Positions 31,664-39,706 of a stretch of DNA of 64,000 nt are shown here, in pieces (the stretch's first letter is position 1; each line of letters opens with the position of its first letter). Source of the stretch: Flavobacterium sp. JAD_PAG50586_2 (GTDB lineage: Bacteria; Bacteroidota; Bacteroidia; Flavobacteriales; Flavobacteriaceae); the NCBI GenBank assembly GCA_023213215.1, contig CP096136.1, forward strand, positions 62,001 to 126,000, in the 5' to 3' direction. A model generated the notes under the pieces. It was not told the DNA's origin and searched no databases. It saw nothing but the letters and a program-made list of their open reading frames with translations. The position numbers were made by a program, and so were the translations under genes.

Positions 31664-32935
31664 TTATTTATATTTTTTAAAAATCACGCAGCCGTTGATA
31701 TCGCCAAAACCAAAACTAGCTTTCGCTAATATAGTAATGTCTTTTTGGATTAAACGTTGTGGGATTTTAGATTCATCTATAGAATCTGTTATTTCTTTGT
31801 TTAAATCTTCGCAATTGATAGTAGGGAAAATAAATCCATTATAAACCTGCAAAACCGATGCTACACTTTCCACGCTTCCCGAAGCTGACAGGCAATGGCC
31901 TACCATCGATTTTAAGGAATTGATGTATGGAAAATCTTTACCTTTTCTTCCGAGCGCTTTACTCCAGTTCTCAATCTCCAGGCTATCTTTACTGGTTGCC
32001 GTTAAATGTCCGTTAACGGCATCTATTTCATCCGAAGTTATTCCGGCATTGGCTATGGCATCGGTTATGCATTTTTGTACGGCGATTGGATTTGGAGCTG
32101 TCATAGTTCCCAGGCCACGCTGTCCGCCAGAGTTTACATTTCCGCCCAAGACTTCAGCATAAATTCGAACGCCTCGCGCCAGAGCTGAATCTAAATCTTC
32201 TAAAACCAAAGCACCCGCACCGCTTCCGGGAACGAAACCTGAGGCGGTTGCCGACATTGGCCTCGATGCTTTTTCAGGCGTTTCATTATGCTTGAAGGTG
32301 CAGACTTTCATCGCATCAAAACCACCCCAAATATACGGACCACTATCGCTCGTACTTCCGGCTATCATTCTTTTGGCGTGACCGAGTTTTATTCTTTCAT
32401 ACGCCATTAATATACTTTCTGTACCTGTTGTGCAGGCTGAGGAATTAGTTGTTACCTGATTGCCTAAACCTAGTTTGCCTCCCAGATAGGCACTTACTCC
32501 GCTGTTCATTGTTTGTGCTACGGCTGTGCTTCCTAGTTTGCGCGTTTCAAAATCATCAATCTTGTAAATGCTTTCCCTGAACTTTTCAATGCCCGATGTT
32601 CCGGTTCCGAAGATGGTTCCCGAATCCCAATCGGGGTTTTCGTTTTGGAGTATAGGTAAATCAGCGTCTTTCCAGGCATCCATTCCGGCGATTACACCAT
32701 AGAGGATTCCGGTGGAATTGAAATTGCGTAGTTCTAATTCGGTGAAGTATTCTCTTTTGAGCTCTTCTGAGATTTCAGGTGTTCCCGAAACCTGGCAGGA
32801 AAACTTTAACCGTTCTAATTCGGCATCGTGCTTTATTCCTGAAACTCCGTTTTTTATCGCATTGGTAAACGCGTCAAGTCCAACTCCGTTTGGAGCTACG
32901 ACACCAAGTCCTGTTATGACTACTCTTCTTTCCAT
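31664..32935 (-). CDS. Beta-ketoacyl-ACP synthase (KAS II-type)
   Basis: 423 residues, thiolase fold. The catalytic triad is visible: Cys about 168 in NSSACTTG, His in NGHLTATSKDS, and His in MVGHCLSASG. It condenses malonyl-ACP units onto an acyl chain. Here it probably builds a dedicated fatty acyl starter for the type III PKS. It starts directly at the stop of the dehydratase gene and ends 2 bp before the ACP start. No ketoreductase or enoyl reductase is in the cluster, so those steps would come from primary metabolism, or the chain stays unsaturated. Confidence 0.92.
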   Translation of the reverse strand: MERRVVITGLGVVAPNGVGLDAFTNAIKNGVSGIKHDAELERLKFSCQVSGTPEISEELKREYFTELELRNFNSTGILYGVIAGMDAWKDADLPILQNENPDWDSGTIFGTGTSGIEKFRESIYKIDDFETRKLGSTAVAQTMNSGVSAYLGGKLGLGNQVTTNSSACTTGTESILMAYERIKLGHAKRMIAGSTSDSGPYIWGGFDAMKVCTFKHNETPEKASRPMSATASGFVPGSGAGALVLEDLDSALARGVRIYAEVLGGNVNSGGQRGLGTMTAPNPIAVQKCITDAIANAGITSDEIDAVNGHLTATSKDSLEIENWSKALGRKGKDFPYINSLKSMVGHCLSASGSVESVASVLQVYNGFIFPTINCEDLNKEITDSIDESKIPQRLIQKDITILAKASFGFGDINGCVIFKKYK

Positions 32936-33382
32936 CTATATTATCATTCCTGCTATTGTGCCTTTACAGACTTCTTCATCGGCTGCATTCGACATTTTTA
33001 CCCTGCATTTTAATTTACCAAACCTGAAATATACCTTCTCTGAAACTACAGTTACCTTTTCGTTTGGATAAACAGGTTTCAGGTATTCTATTTCAGAGGA
33101 TGTTAGTGCTACTTTGGTTTCGGAATTGAAATCTTCTCCAAGCAAATAAATCCCCAAACTGACTACGCCAATCTGAGCCATGGTTTCGGTTAGGATAACG
33201 CCTGGTGTAATTGGATTATCTTTGAAATGCCCTTTGTAGAAATCTAAATCTTTATCAAAAGTAAATGTTCCTTCTGCGCCATTGCCGTCTATATGGAGTA
33301 ATTCATCCACAAAAAGGAAAGGTTTAGTGTAGGGCAGTTTTAGGATAATCTGTTCGTTTGTCATTCTTATCTGTTTAGCCAT
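32936..33382 (-). CDS. FabZ-like hotdog 3-hydroxyacyl-ACP dehydratase
   Basis: 148 residues, hotdog fold, with the active-site segment YKGHFKDNPITPGVILTE (His and the downstream acidic residue as in FabZ). It should dehydrate 3-hydroxyacyl-ACP intermediates. The start could also be the internal MTNEQ (33364). Neighbours: type III PKS upstream (45 bp gap), ketosynthase directly downstream. Confidence 0.88.
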   Translation of the reverse strand: MAKQIRMTNEQIILKLPYTKPFLFVDELLHIDGNGAEGTFTFDKDLDFYKGHFKDNPITPGVILTETMAQIGVVSLGIYLLGEDFNSETKVALTSSEIEYLKPVYPNEKVTVVSEKVYFRFGKLKCRVKMSNAADEEVCKGTIAGMII

Positions 33383-33427
33383 TACTGAGATGAGATTGCT
33401 TCGTTCCTCGCAATGACAGGTTCGCGG

Positions 33428-34480
33428 TTAAAACTCTATTAATATTCGCTGTGCTGAAAATCCCGGGCCAAAGCTTAACAGTAATCCTTTCTCGCCTGGC
33501 TTTGGTTTTTTGTCCATTATTCTTTCGAGGACATATAGTACTGTTGCGCTTGACATGTTCCCGTATAACCGCAGCACTTCTTTGGTATCATCTATATTCT
33601 TTCCTAAATCGGAAAACAAGTCTTCTACCGTATTCACTATCTTCTTGCCGCCGGGATGGAATATCAGGTGGTCGATATCGTTTATCTTTAAATTATTCTT
33701 TTCTAAAAAGGGATGAATGATATCCGGGAAATGTGCTGCAATAGTGTCGGGCACTTCAATATCAAGAATCATCTGAAGGCCACTGTTGGTAAGCTTAAAG
33801 CCCATCATGTGAATGGCATCATAGAAGTGGTACATATCGTCTGCCAGTATTGTCGGACCTTCATCTTCTTCGTTTGACGAAAGTAGCACACAGGCCGCAC
33901 CATCGCCAAAGATAGCTGCAGAAACAATATTCGGCATCGAATAATCATCTAATTGGAAAGTAGCTGTCGGACTTTCTACTGCAATAACCGCTGCACGTTT
34001 CCCTGGATTAGCCTGCAGGAAGTTTTTGGCGTATATCATTCCGGATATTCCGGCCGCGCATCCCATTTCGGTAACGGGAAGCCTTACGATATCCTGACGC
34101 AGTTTTAGGGAGTTGATCAGATAGGCATCCAAAGAAGGAATCATTATTCCGGTGCAGCTTACTGTTATTATGTAATCGAGTGTTTCGGGTTTCCAATTGG
34201 CTTTTGCAAGAGCTTTTGTGAGTACGTTTTCGCCAAGTTTAATCACCTCACGTACGTAAATATCATTGCGTTCTTCAAAGGAAGTATTGGTAAATACCTC
34301 AAGAGGATCCATTATGGAATAACGTTTGTCTACCATAGCGCCTTCGAATATTTTTTTTACCTTTCGGATGAAGCGCTCGTCCTGCCCTACCAGCCATCCT
34401 TCAAGCAACGGCAGTATTTCGGCTGTTGTCCTTGAGTATTTTGGTAATTCCTTCGCTACGGTTTTTATCCTGACGCTCAT
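33428..34480 (-). CDS. Type III polyketide synthase
   Basis: 350 residues from MSVRIKTVAKELP (start at 34480, which leaves 41 bp after the methyltransferase stop; the frame is open further upstream but overlaps that gene). The chalcone-synthase-type triad is visible: Cys about 141 in TEMGCAAGISG, His about 275 in LIFHPGGKK, and Asn about 308 in LYGNMSSATV. The C-terminal SFGPGFSAQ is the family GFGPG loop. It extends an acyl starter with malonyl-CoA and cyclises it to a pyrone or resorcinol-type ring. With the adjacent methyltransferase and FAD oxidoreductase it resembles the Streptomyces srsABC phenolic-lipid set. Confidence 0.93.
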   Translation of the reverse strand: MSVRIKTVAKELPKYSRTTAEILPLLEGWLVGQDERFIRKVKKIFEGAMVDKRYSIMDPLEVFTNTSFEERNDIYVREVIKLGENVLTKALAKANWKPETLDYIITVSCTGIMIPSLDAYLINSLKLRQDIVRLPVTEMGCAAGISGMIYAKNFLQANPGKRAAVIAVESPTATFQLDDYSMPNIVSAAIFGDGAACVLLSSNEEDEGPTILADDMYHFYDAIHMMGFKLTNSGLQMILDIEVPDTIAAHFPDIIHPFLEKNNLKINDIDHLIFHPGGKKIVNTVEDLFSDLGKNIDDTKEVLRLYGNMSSATVLYVLERIMDKKPKPGEKGLLLSFGPGFSAQRILIEF

Positions 34481-34521
34481 TTTATAAGTTGTATCTAATT
34501 TATATTGTAAATAAGGGGTTG

Positions 34522-35265
34522 TTAGGCAGTAATCTGATAGTTGATTGCTAACTGTTCCCTGATGATTATCCATTGGTACCGGAAGGCCCACTTCCATTGT
34601 ATCTGATAGTTCTTTAGGTTCAGCTGTTTGGAGAACTGTTCCAGCTCCGGTTTTTTGAATCCCCTTAGTATTGAGACAAGACCATCTTCCCTTGACATAT
34701 CATTCAGCCTGAACACGAAGCACAGCAACTGAAATAACCTATACGACACACTGCTCCGCTGCAGATCATTGATTACTATTCCGAGGTGCGCATTGGTATT
34801 TAATACACCCAGCAGCTTTATGATTTCGTCGTCCCGGAAATGGTGGAGCGTTAATGTGCAAAGCACAATATCATAGTGTAAAGTTGCAAAATCTTCTTCG
34901 AATATATCTTCACAGCGGTATTTAATATTGGGATAGCTTATGGATAATTCCTTAGCGTAATCTATGGTGAATTTATTGGCATCAACCCCTATTAAATCGA
35001 ATGCTAAGCCATTACTTTCGGCATAATCTGCTAGTGCCCGGAGCATATCTCCGTTGCCACACCCTATATCTACAATAGTAATCCTGCCTTCGGTTGGGTT
35101 TTTGGCAAGTATTTGTTTTACACCCTCTAAGGTAAGCTTGTTGCCGCCCAGCAGCTGATTGATTTTGGCAATCTTATCGAGAGCATCGCGGAGTATTTCG
35201 CCTTCCATATTGAAATCGTCCATGATTTCGGGGCGATTGGTTCGGTGTGTGGTATCTATAAACAT
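34522..35265 (-). CDS. SAM-dependent methyltransferase of the polyketide cluster
   Basis: About 247 residues from MFIDTTHRTNRPEIMDD. The SAM-binding motif I is VDIGCGNGDML, followed by an acidic residue in LIGVDANKF and the post-motif VLCTLTLHHF. The start at 35265 is set by a TAATG overlap with the stop of the FAD oxidoreductase gene; the longer open frame upstream lies inside that gene. Likely methylates the phenolic or quinone ring made by the type III PKS; the target atom is unknown. Confidence 0.9.
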   Translation of the reverse strand: MFIDTTHRTNRPEIMDDFNMEGEILRDALDKIAKINQLLGGNKLTLEGVKQILAKNPTEGRITIVDIGCGNGDMLRALADYAESNGLAFDLIGVDANKFTIDYAKELSISYPNIKYRCEDIFEEDFATLHYDIVLCTLTLHHFRDDEIIKLLGVLNTNAHLGIVINDLQRSSVSYRLFQLLCFVFRLNDMSREDGLVSILRGFKKPELEQFSKQLNLKNYQIQWKWAFRYQWIIIREQLAINYQITA

Positions 35266-36389
35266 TAATTCAGGGTAATAGGTTTGCCATGCGTTTTGTT
35301 GATTATTGCTGTTAAGAGCATTGGAAAGGTAGTCAATATACGGAGCATTACTGTTGCCAGTTTTGGCTTTTGCAATAGTGGGGCTAACATTCGGCCCATC
35401 CGCAGTCGGTTTTTGAAATGGTGGTTCCACTCTTTTATATACTGTTTTTCTAAAGCTTCCCTTGGTATTTGGTTGTTTAGGTATTTCAATGTCAGTTCCG
35501 ACGCCAGTTTTGCACTGTGTATTGCCATTGCCATTCCGTTGCCGCAAAGCGGATGGATCAGACCGGCGGTATCGCCTATCATGAGGATGTGGTTTTCTAC
35601 TGCGGCTTTGCTTTCGAAGGATATTTGGCTTATGGTAAGCGGTTTGTCGAACACCATCGTTGCGTTACTGAATATCGCTTTCAGGTTAGGGTTGGCAGCC
35701 AGCACTTCCTCCTGGTAATCGCCTATGTTTTTATAGTTTTTGAAGGTTTCATAGTCGGCTAGATAACAGACATTGATTATACCGTCCTCAACTTTGGAAA
35801 CACCGCAATAGCCGCCTTTAAAATTATGAAGGCCAACTACATCGTCGGGAAAAGTACCTTTGTAATGGCTTTTGACTGCAAGCCAGGGCGACTTTTGTTT
35901 GATGAAAGTACGTTTCATAGTAACATCAATCGAAGAGCGTTTGCCGAAAGCACCGAGAACAAGCTTTGAATGGAATTGAGAACCATCGGCAGTTGTTACC
36001 GTAAACGTATCATCCGCGAAAGCGATAGCATCAACAGCTTGTTGAATGACTTTAGTACCATTGGCTACAGCCTTTTTATAAAGGTAATCATCGAGGGCAT
36101 ATCGGCTGACGCCAAAACCACCTAACGGAAGGGTCGCTTTTAGGGTCTTGCCGTTGGCTGTCGAGAAGTTAAGGGTTGTAATATGCGCCGGATGCAGTTC
36201 GTTAAGATTGATGTTGAGCCAATTGAAATAGGGCACGACCTCATTGGAGATGTATTCGCCGCAGACTTTGTGTTTGGGATAGGCATTCTTTTCGAAAACA
36301 GTGACATTAATTCCGGATTTGGAAAGATGCAATGCTGCCGTGAGTCCGGCGAGTCCACCACCAATAATAATTACGTCCCTACTTTCCAT
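35265..36389 (-). CDS. FAD-dependent oxidoreductase (geranylgeranyl-reductase/hydroxylase-like)
   Basis: 374 residues. The N-terminal Rossmann motif is VIIGGGLAGLTAALHLSKSG, with a second FAD motif MIGDTAGLIHPLCGNGMAMA. The family includes aromatic-ring hydroxylases and isoprenoid reductases. First gene of the cluster. By analogy with SrsC of Streptomyces it may hydroxylate a resorcinol ring to a quinone, but reduction of a lipid chain is also possible. It shares 1 bp with the methyltransferase start. Confidence 0.9.
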   Translation of the reverse strand: MESRDVIIIGGGLAGLTAALHLSKSGINVTVFEKNAYPKHKVCGEYISNEVVPYFNWLNINLNELHPAHITTLNFSTANGKTLKATLPLGGFGVSRYALDDYLYKKAVANGTKVIQQAVDAIAFADDTFTVTTADGSQFHSKLVLGAFGKRSSIDVTMKRTFIKQKSPWLAVKSHYKGTFPDDVVGLHNFKGGYCGVSKVEDGIINVCYLADYETFKNYKNIGDYQEEVLAANPNLKAIFSNATMVFDKPLTISQISFESKAAVENHILMIGDTAGLIHPLCGNGMAMAIHSAKLASELTLKYLNNQIPREALEKQYIKEWNHHFKNRLRMGRMLAPLLQKPKLATVMLRILTTFPMLLTAIINKTHGKPITLN

Positions 36390-36532
36390 AAGCAGTAAAT
36401 ATACATCTTTGGCATGGAAGCGATTTATACATTAAGGCTAAAGTTTTATATAATACCAAACAAATTAACTTATTGTCCTACAATAATTTTTGACTAATAA
36501 AATTTTTATTTCGCTGGTAAAATGGTGATGTT

Positions 36533-36967
36533 AAGCCCCTAAAAGTAAATTTTAATGCCCATAAAACTAATTTAGGACGTCGTAAACTGAAAATAGGACG
36601 TGCTAAAATGAATTTAGGACATGCTAAACTAGAAATAGGACGTCTTAAATTAGAAATAGGACATGCTAAATTAGAAATAGGACGTGCTAAAATGAATTTA
36701 GGACATGCTAAACTGGAAATAGGACGTCTTAAATTAGAAATAGGACATGCTAAATTAGAAATAGGACATGCTAAAATGAAAATAGGACGTGCTAAATTAG
36801 AAATAGGACGCCATAAAATGAATTTAGGACATGCTAAACTGGAAATAGGACGTCGTAAAATGAAAATAGGACGCCATAAAATTAGTTTAGGACATTGTAA
36901 AATGTATTTACAACACCGTAAAGTGGTAATAGCACATCGTAAATTAAAAATAGGAAGTGACAATTAG
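36533..36967. repeat. 21-bp tandem minisatellite (about 20 units)
   Basis: The units follow GGACRTGCTAAAYTRGAAATA. Eighteen full units run cleanly from 36575 to 36952, with two degenerate units before and a partial one after. Four units (36596-36679) repeat as a block in 36680-36763 with one mismatch, a higher-order duplication. Since 21 is a multiple of three and the unit lacks stops in several frames, open frames arise on both strands (a GHAKLEI heptapeptide on +). I see no convincing start signal, so I do not call a protein. It lies between the polyketide cluster and the cassette-like array. Confidence 0.93.
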
Positions 36968-37016
36968 CATAAGTACCCATTTAAATAAATTGAAAACTAC
37001 ATTTAATAAGAAAAAT

Positions 37017-37032
37017 ATCTATTTAAATAGAT
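37017..37032. promoter_or_regulatory. 16-bp perfect palindrome
   Basis: ATCTATTTAAATAGAT is a perfect inverted repeat with no spacer, in the AT-rich gap between the minisatellite and the first cassette-like unit. It could be a regulator site or chance in AT-rich DNA. Confidence 0.35.
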
Positions 37033-37143
37033 TTATAATTGATTATATTTGATTTTATATTGCTATTAATTAGCGGGTATGTACCTAAAAGATGGTGTGT
37101 ATTCGTTAGAGAGTAGCGGGTATATATAAGTTAGCAAGAATTT

Positions 37144-37635
37144 ATGAGAAACCCTGCTGAAAATATCACTACTTTGATTTTTATCATAATCCTGAGTATT
37201 GGATTGTATATGTATTTCTCAGAATATAATGTGTCAATTAACTTATTTGTCTTATTTTTAATTTTAGTTTCTATCTCATCTTTATGCTTGTATTTTTTGA
37301 ATTATTATGTAAAAAACAAAAGACTTAAAGTTTTCTTATCAGTAATAATAGTTCTATTTTCGATTGGATTGTTAGTTTGTGAAGTCATGCTCGCAAGTCT
37401 TAGCAGTGCAAATAATGTTTCCAAAACTTGGCGAATAAATCAATTTGAGATACAATCCATTACAAGGTCATTTGAAGGACCAGAAACAAGCTTTTATGAA
37501 TTAAAGGAAATGTATTGTTTTGGTTTAATTCACAAAGATTTGGGCATTGCATTTCCGAATGAAAATAATAAATGTGTTGTGGAATTTGGTAATGCAAATC
37601 TAACTTTTGATTTGTGTAAAGGACAACAAAAATAA
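37144..37635 (+). CDS. Hypothetical membrane protein (cassette-like unit 1)
   Basis: 163 residues, unrecognised. Three hydrophobic helices in the first 95 residues (TTLIFIIILSIGLYMYF, LFVLFLILVSISSLCLYFL, VFLSVIIVLFSIGLLVCEVM), then a soluble C-terminal domain of about 70 residues that probably faces outside. The start codon follows the unit boundary by only 5 bases and the stop lies 3 bases before the left core of the hairpin site, so the gene fills its unit. Low GC compared with the core genes around the array. Confidence 0.72.
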   Translation: MRNPAENITTLIFIIILSIGLYMYFSEYNVSINLFVLFLILVSISSLCLYFLNYYVKNKRLKVFLSVIIVLFSIGLLVCEVMLASLSSANNVSKTWRINQFEIQSITRSFEGPETSFYELKEMYCFGLIHKDLGIAFPNENNKCVVEFGNANLTFDLCKGQQK

Positions 37636-37638
37636 ACG

Positions 37639-37776
37639 CTTGCTAACAGCAGTTTCTCGCAATTGCGAATTTTGTATTAAGTTCACGTTTGCGTTTCGCA
37701 AGAATTTTTATCTTTAACAGAAAATATAAACTTCCGAAGTTCGCAACTGACGATAAGCGGCGAAACGTTAGGTGCA
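37639..37776 (+). repeat. attC-like hairpin site A
   Basis: Left core CTTGCTAAC (37639-37647), right core GTTAGGTGCA (37767-37776). Inner arms TTGCGAA (37663-37669) and TTCGCAA (37740-37746) pair perfectly, with weaker pairing around GTTTCTCGC/GGCGAAAC. Overall about 138 bp, within the size range of attC sites. The left spacer is shorter than the right, as expected for unpaired bases in such sites. Confidence 0.55.
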
Positions 37777-37798
37777 ATTTTACCGAACTGCATATCAA

Positions 37799-38176
37799 CT
37801 ACGAGCAATCCTTACAAATACCGACAAGAACACAATTCATTTGATGGACAACATATTTGTCGGGAACAGAAAACTCAACAAGTGTTGGGAGACACTCAAT
37901 AGTTTCACATTTTGTACAACGAAAATGAAAATGATTTCCAACCACAGGCATATCATCGCATTTCACACAGACAGCAAAATACTGTTTTCCATCATCGGCA
38001 ACAATTTTATGGACAATCTCATCTTCACAAAAACGGTTTAAAATTCTGTAAATAGTAGCCCTGTCAGCATTAACTTCCATTTGCTTAACAATTGCATCTT
38101 GGCTCATTGCCCTTCTTTTGCTTGTCAAGATAGACAAAACAGCCTCTTGTGTTGCGGTATTTCTACGTTTCATCAT
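37799..38176 (-). CDS. Fur-family transcriptional regulator
   Basis: 125 residues. An N-terminal winged helix (SQDAIVKQM...DRATIYRILNRF) precedes a metal-binding dimer domain with HFHFRC (82-87), CxxC at 87/90 and a terminal CxxC at 121/124, the structural zinc site of Fur/Zur/PerR proteins. Which metal or peroxide it senses cannot be decided from sequence. It is divergent from the oxidoreductase gene, with a nested palindrome between them, so it probably represses both itself and that gene. It lies inside cassette-like unit 2, oriented against the usual cassette direction. Confidence 0.9.
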   Translation of the reverse strand: MMKRRNTATQEAVLSILTSKRRAMSQDAIVKQMEVNADRATIYRILNRFCEDEIVHKIVADDGKQYFAVCVKCDDMPVVGNHFHFRCTKCETIECLPTLVEFSVPDKYVVHQMNCVLVGICKDCS

Positions 38177-38180
38177 AGTA

Positions 38181-38267
38181 CAAAGTTAGTCAAAAAATAT
38201 TAATGCGACAAAGATGCAATAATTTATTGCGATAGTGTCGCATTAATAAAAAGTATTCTTATCTTTG
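38181..38267. promoter_or_regulatory. Bidirectional promoter with nested Fur-type operator
   Basis: A 13-bp perfect inverted repeat (38198-38210 and 38236-38248, TATTAATGCGACA / TGTCGCATTAATA) encloses a second one with the same centre at 38223: GCAATAA-T-TTATTGC (38216-38230), a 7-1-7 form like Fur-family boxes. A -7 box lies on each side: TAACTTTG on the minus strand (38181-38188) for the regulator and TATCTTTG on the plus strand (38260-38267) for the oxidoreductase. The palindrome covers where both -33 elements would be. This suggests repression of both genes from one operator. Confidence 0.75.
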
Positions 38268-38286
38268 CCGAACAAAATTGTAAAAA

Positions 38287-39291
38287 ATGACTTCAAGACG
38301 AAAATTCATTCAACAAAGTAGTTTGGCATTAACTGCCTTCGCTTTACCATTTCCAATGACAGCATTTACAAAATTCAACAAAATGACAGACAATAAAAAT
38401 TTTGACGTAATCATAATTGGTGGTAGTTATGCAGGACTTTCTGCTGCAATGGCATTAGGACGTTCTTTGCGAAATGTTTTAATCATTGATAACGGAAAAC
38501 CTTGCAACGTTCAAACACCTCATTCACACAACTTTTTAACACAAGACGGAAAAACACCAAAAGAAATTTCTACAAGTGCTAAAAAAGAAGTTGAAAAATA
38601 CGAAACTATTAAATTCTATAAAGGAATTGCCACAAGTGGAGTTAAAATAGAGAATGGTTTTGAAATGACAACAGCCACAAACGACAAATTCACAGCAAAG
38701 AAATTGATTTTTGCAACAGGTATTAAAGACACAATGCCAGACATAAAAGGCTTTACAGAATGTTGGGGAATTTCTATTGTTCATTGTCCCTACTGCCACG
38801 GTTACGAACATCGTTATCAAAATACAGGCATTATAGCAAATGGACAAAAGGCGTTTCATCTTGCATCAATGGTGAATAATCTAACAAAAAACCTAACTAT
38901 TTTAACTAACGGAAAAGCAGATTTTACAACCGAACAAATAGAGAAACTTAACAAGCACAAAATAAAAATTATAGAAACCGAGATTTCTGAAATTGATCAC
39001 AAAGACGGCAAATTAAAAAATCTAATTTTCAAAGACGGAAATAAAGCCTCTTTTGATGTTGCTTATGGTGCAATTCCATTTACACAACGTTCTGATATTC
39101 CTGTTTCATTAGGTTGCGAACTTACAGAACAAGGGTATTTAAAAATAGTTGCATTTCAAAAGACAAACGTACCAAACATTTACGTTTGTGGCGACAATTC
39201 AAATATGATGCGTTCTGTTGCTAATGCAGTTTCGAGCGGAAACACAGCGGGTGCAGTAGCAAATGGCGAATTAGTACAAGAACAATTTTAA
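38287..39291 (+). CDS. Thioredoxin-reductase-like FAD/NAD(P) oxidoreductase, possibly Tat-exported
   Basis: 334 residues. An N-terminal TSRRKFIQQSSLALTAFAL stretch resembles a twin-arginine signal (SRRxFI followed by a hydrophobic run). Then a FAD motif IIIGGSYAGLSAA (about 42-54), a redox CPYC at about 167-170 (HCPYCHGYEH), as in thioredoxin reductases, and a late flavin motif VCGDNSNMMRS. Internal Met codons, for example at about residue 33, could give a cytoplasmic form. It is the first plus-strand gene under the nested palindrome and is followed 4 bp later by a small ferredoxin-fold gene. Likely role: metal or redox stress, inferred from the Fur-type control. Confidence 0.88.
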   Translation: MTSRRKFIQQSSLALTAFALPFPMTAFTKFNKMTDNKNFDVIIIGGSYAGLSAAMALGRSLRNVLIIDNGKPCNVQTPHSHNFLTQDGKTPKEISTSAKKEVEKYETIKFYKGIATSGVKIENGFEMTTATNDKFTAKKLIFATGIKDTMPDIKGFTECWGISIVHCPYCHGYEHRYQNTGIIANGQKAFHLASMVNNLTKNLTILTNGKADFTTEQIEKLNKHKIKIIETEISEIDHKDGKLKNLIFKDGNKASFDVAYGAIPFTQRSDIPVSLGCELTEQGYLKIVAFQKTNVPNIYVCGDNSNMMRSVANAVSSGNTAGAVANGELVQEQF

Positions 39292-39295
39292 TTTT

Positions 39296-39541
39296 ATGGT
39301 AGAAGTTTTTATAACCGATATTCAAAATAATATTCAAGAAGACATAATTTTGAACAACATTCAAAAAGATTATACTGACTTGAAAATTAACTTTGATCTT
39401 AACGAAACGGACTTATCTTTTCCTTGTGGACACACTATTTTAAGAATTGAAGGCAATAAAATCAATTCAGATAAAATTATGGAAACGGTAAGAAATCAAG
39501 GATTTAATTGTGAAATTTTAGAAGACAAAATATGTAAATAG
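39296..39541 (+). CDS. Small HMA-like ferredoxin-fold protein
   Basis: 81 residues, tentatively a heavy-metal-associated-type fold: beta (VEVFITDI), alpha (EDIILNNIQKDY), beta (LKINFDLN), beta (HTILRIEG), alpha (DKIMETVRNQ), beta (FNCEILED). It lacks the usual CxxC but has Cys in FPCGHT and near the C terminus. Start 4 bp after the oxidoreductase stop, so translationally coupled. Probably a partner of that enzyme; metal binding is unproven. Confidence 0.65.
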   Translation: MVEVFITDIQNNIQEDIILNNIQKDYTDLKINFDLNETDLSFPCGHTILRIEGNKINSDKIMETVRNQGFNCEILEDKICK

Positions 39542-39553
39542 GCCGAAAAAAAC

Positions 39554-39696
39554 TGCACCTAACATAGGATCGGTTTTGCGATATTGGGGCTGATGTACTA
39601 AATTTGAGCAATGGAATTCTATTGAGCATTTGTACTAAATTGAACATTTGTACTTTGAATTCCCCAACATCGCAAAGCCGAAAACCGTTAGCAAAC
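39554..39696 (+). repeat. attC-like hairpin site B
   Basis: Left core TGCACCTAAC (39554-39563), right core GTTAGCAAAC (39687-39696). Inner arms TTTGCGATATTGGGG and CCCCAACATCGCAAA pair over 15 bp with one mismatch, after 10-11 base spacers that pair only partly (CGGTTTT / AAAACCG). The central part repeats ATTTGAGC/ATTGAGCA/TTGTACT words. About 143 bp. Best-formed of the three sites. Confidence 0.6.
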
Positions 39697-39706
39697 ATTT
39701 TACCAA

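Noticed and set aside
30889..36389. Flexirubin/aryl polyene cluster
   Set aside because: The cluster centres on a type III PKS and lacks the larger aryl-polyene gene set and a tyrosine-derived starter enzyme.
36478..36963. 161-codon open frame on the minus strand across the minisatellite
   Set aside because: It is made of the 21-bp repeat, which lacks stops in several frames. No start signal and no family resemblance.
36608..36967. 119-codon open frame on the plus strand across the minisatellite
   Set aside because: Same cause. The GHAKLEI heptads are kept as a remark, but there is no start signal or unique sequence to support a protein.
36533..36967. CRISPR array
   Set aside because: The units are contiguous with no spacers of unique sequence, and no cas genes are nearby.
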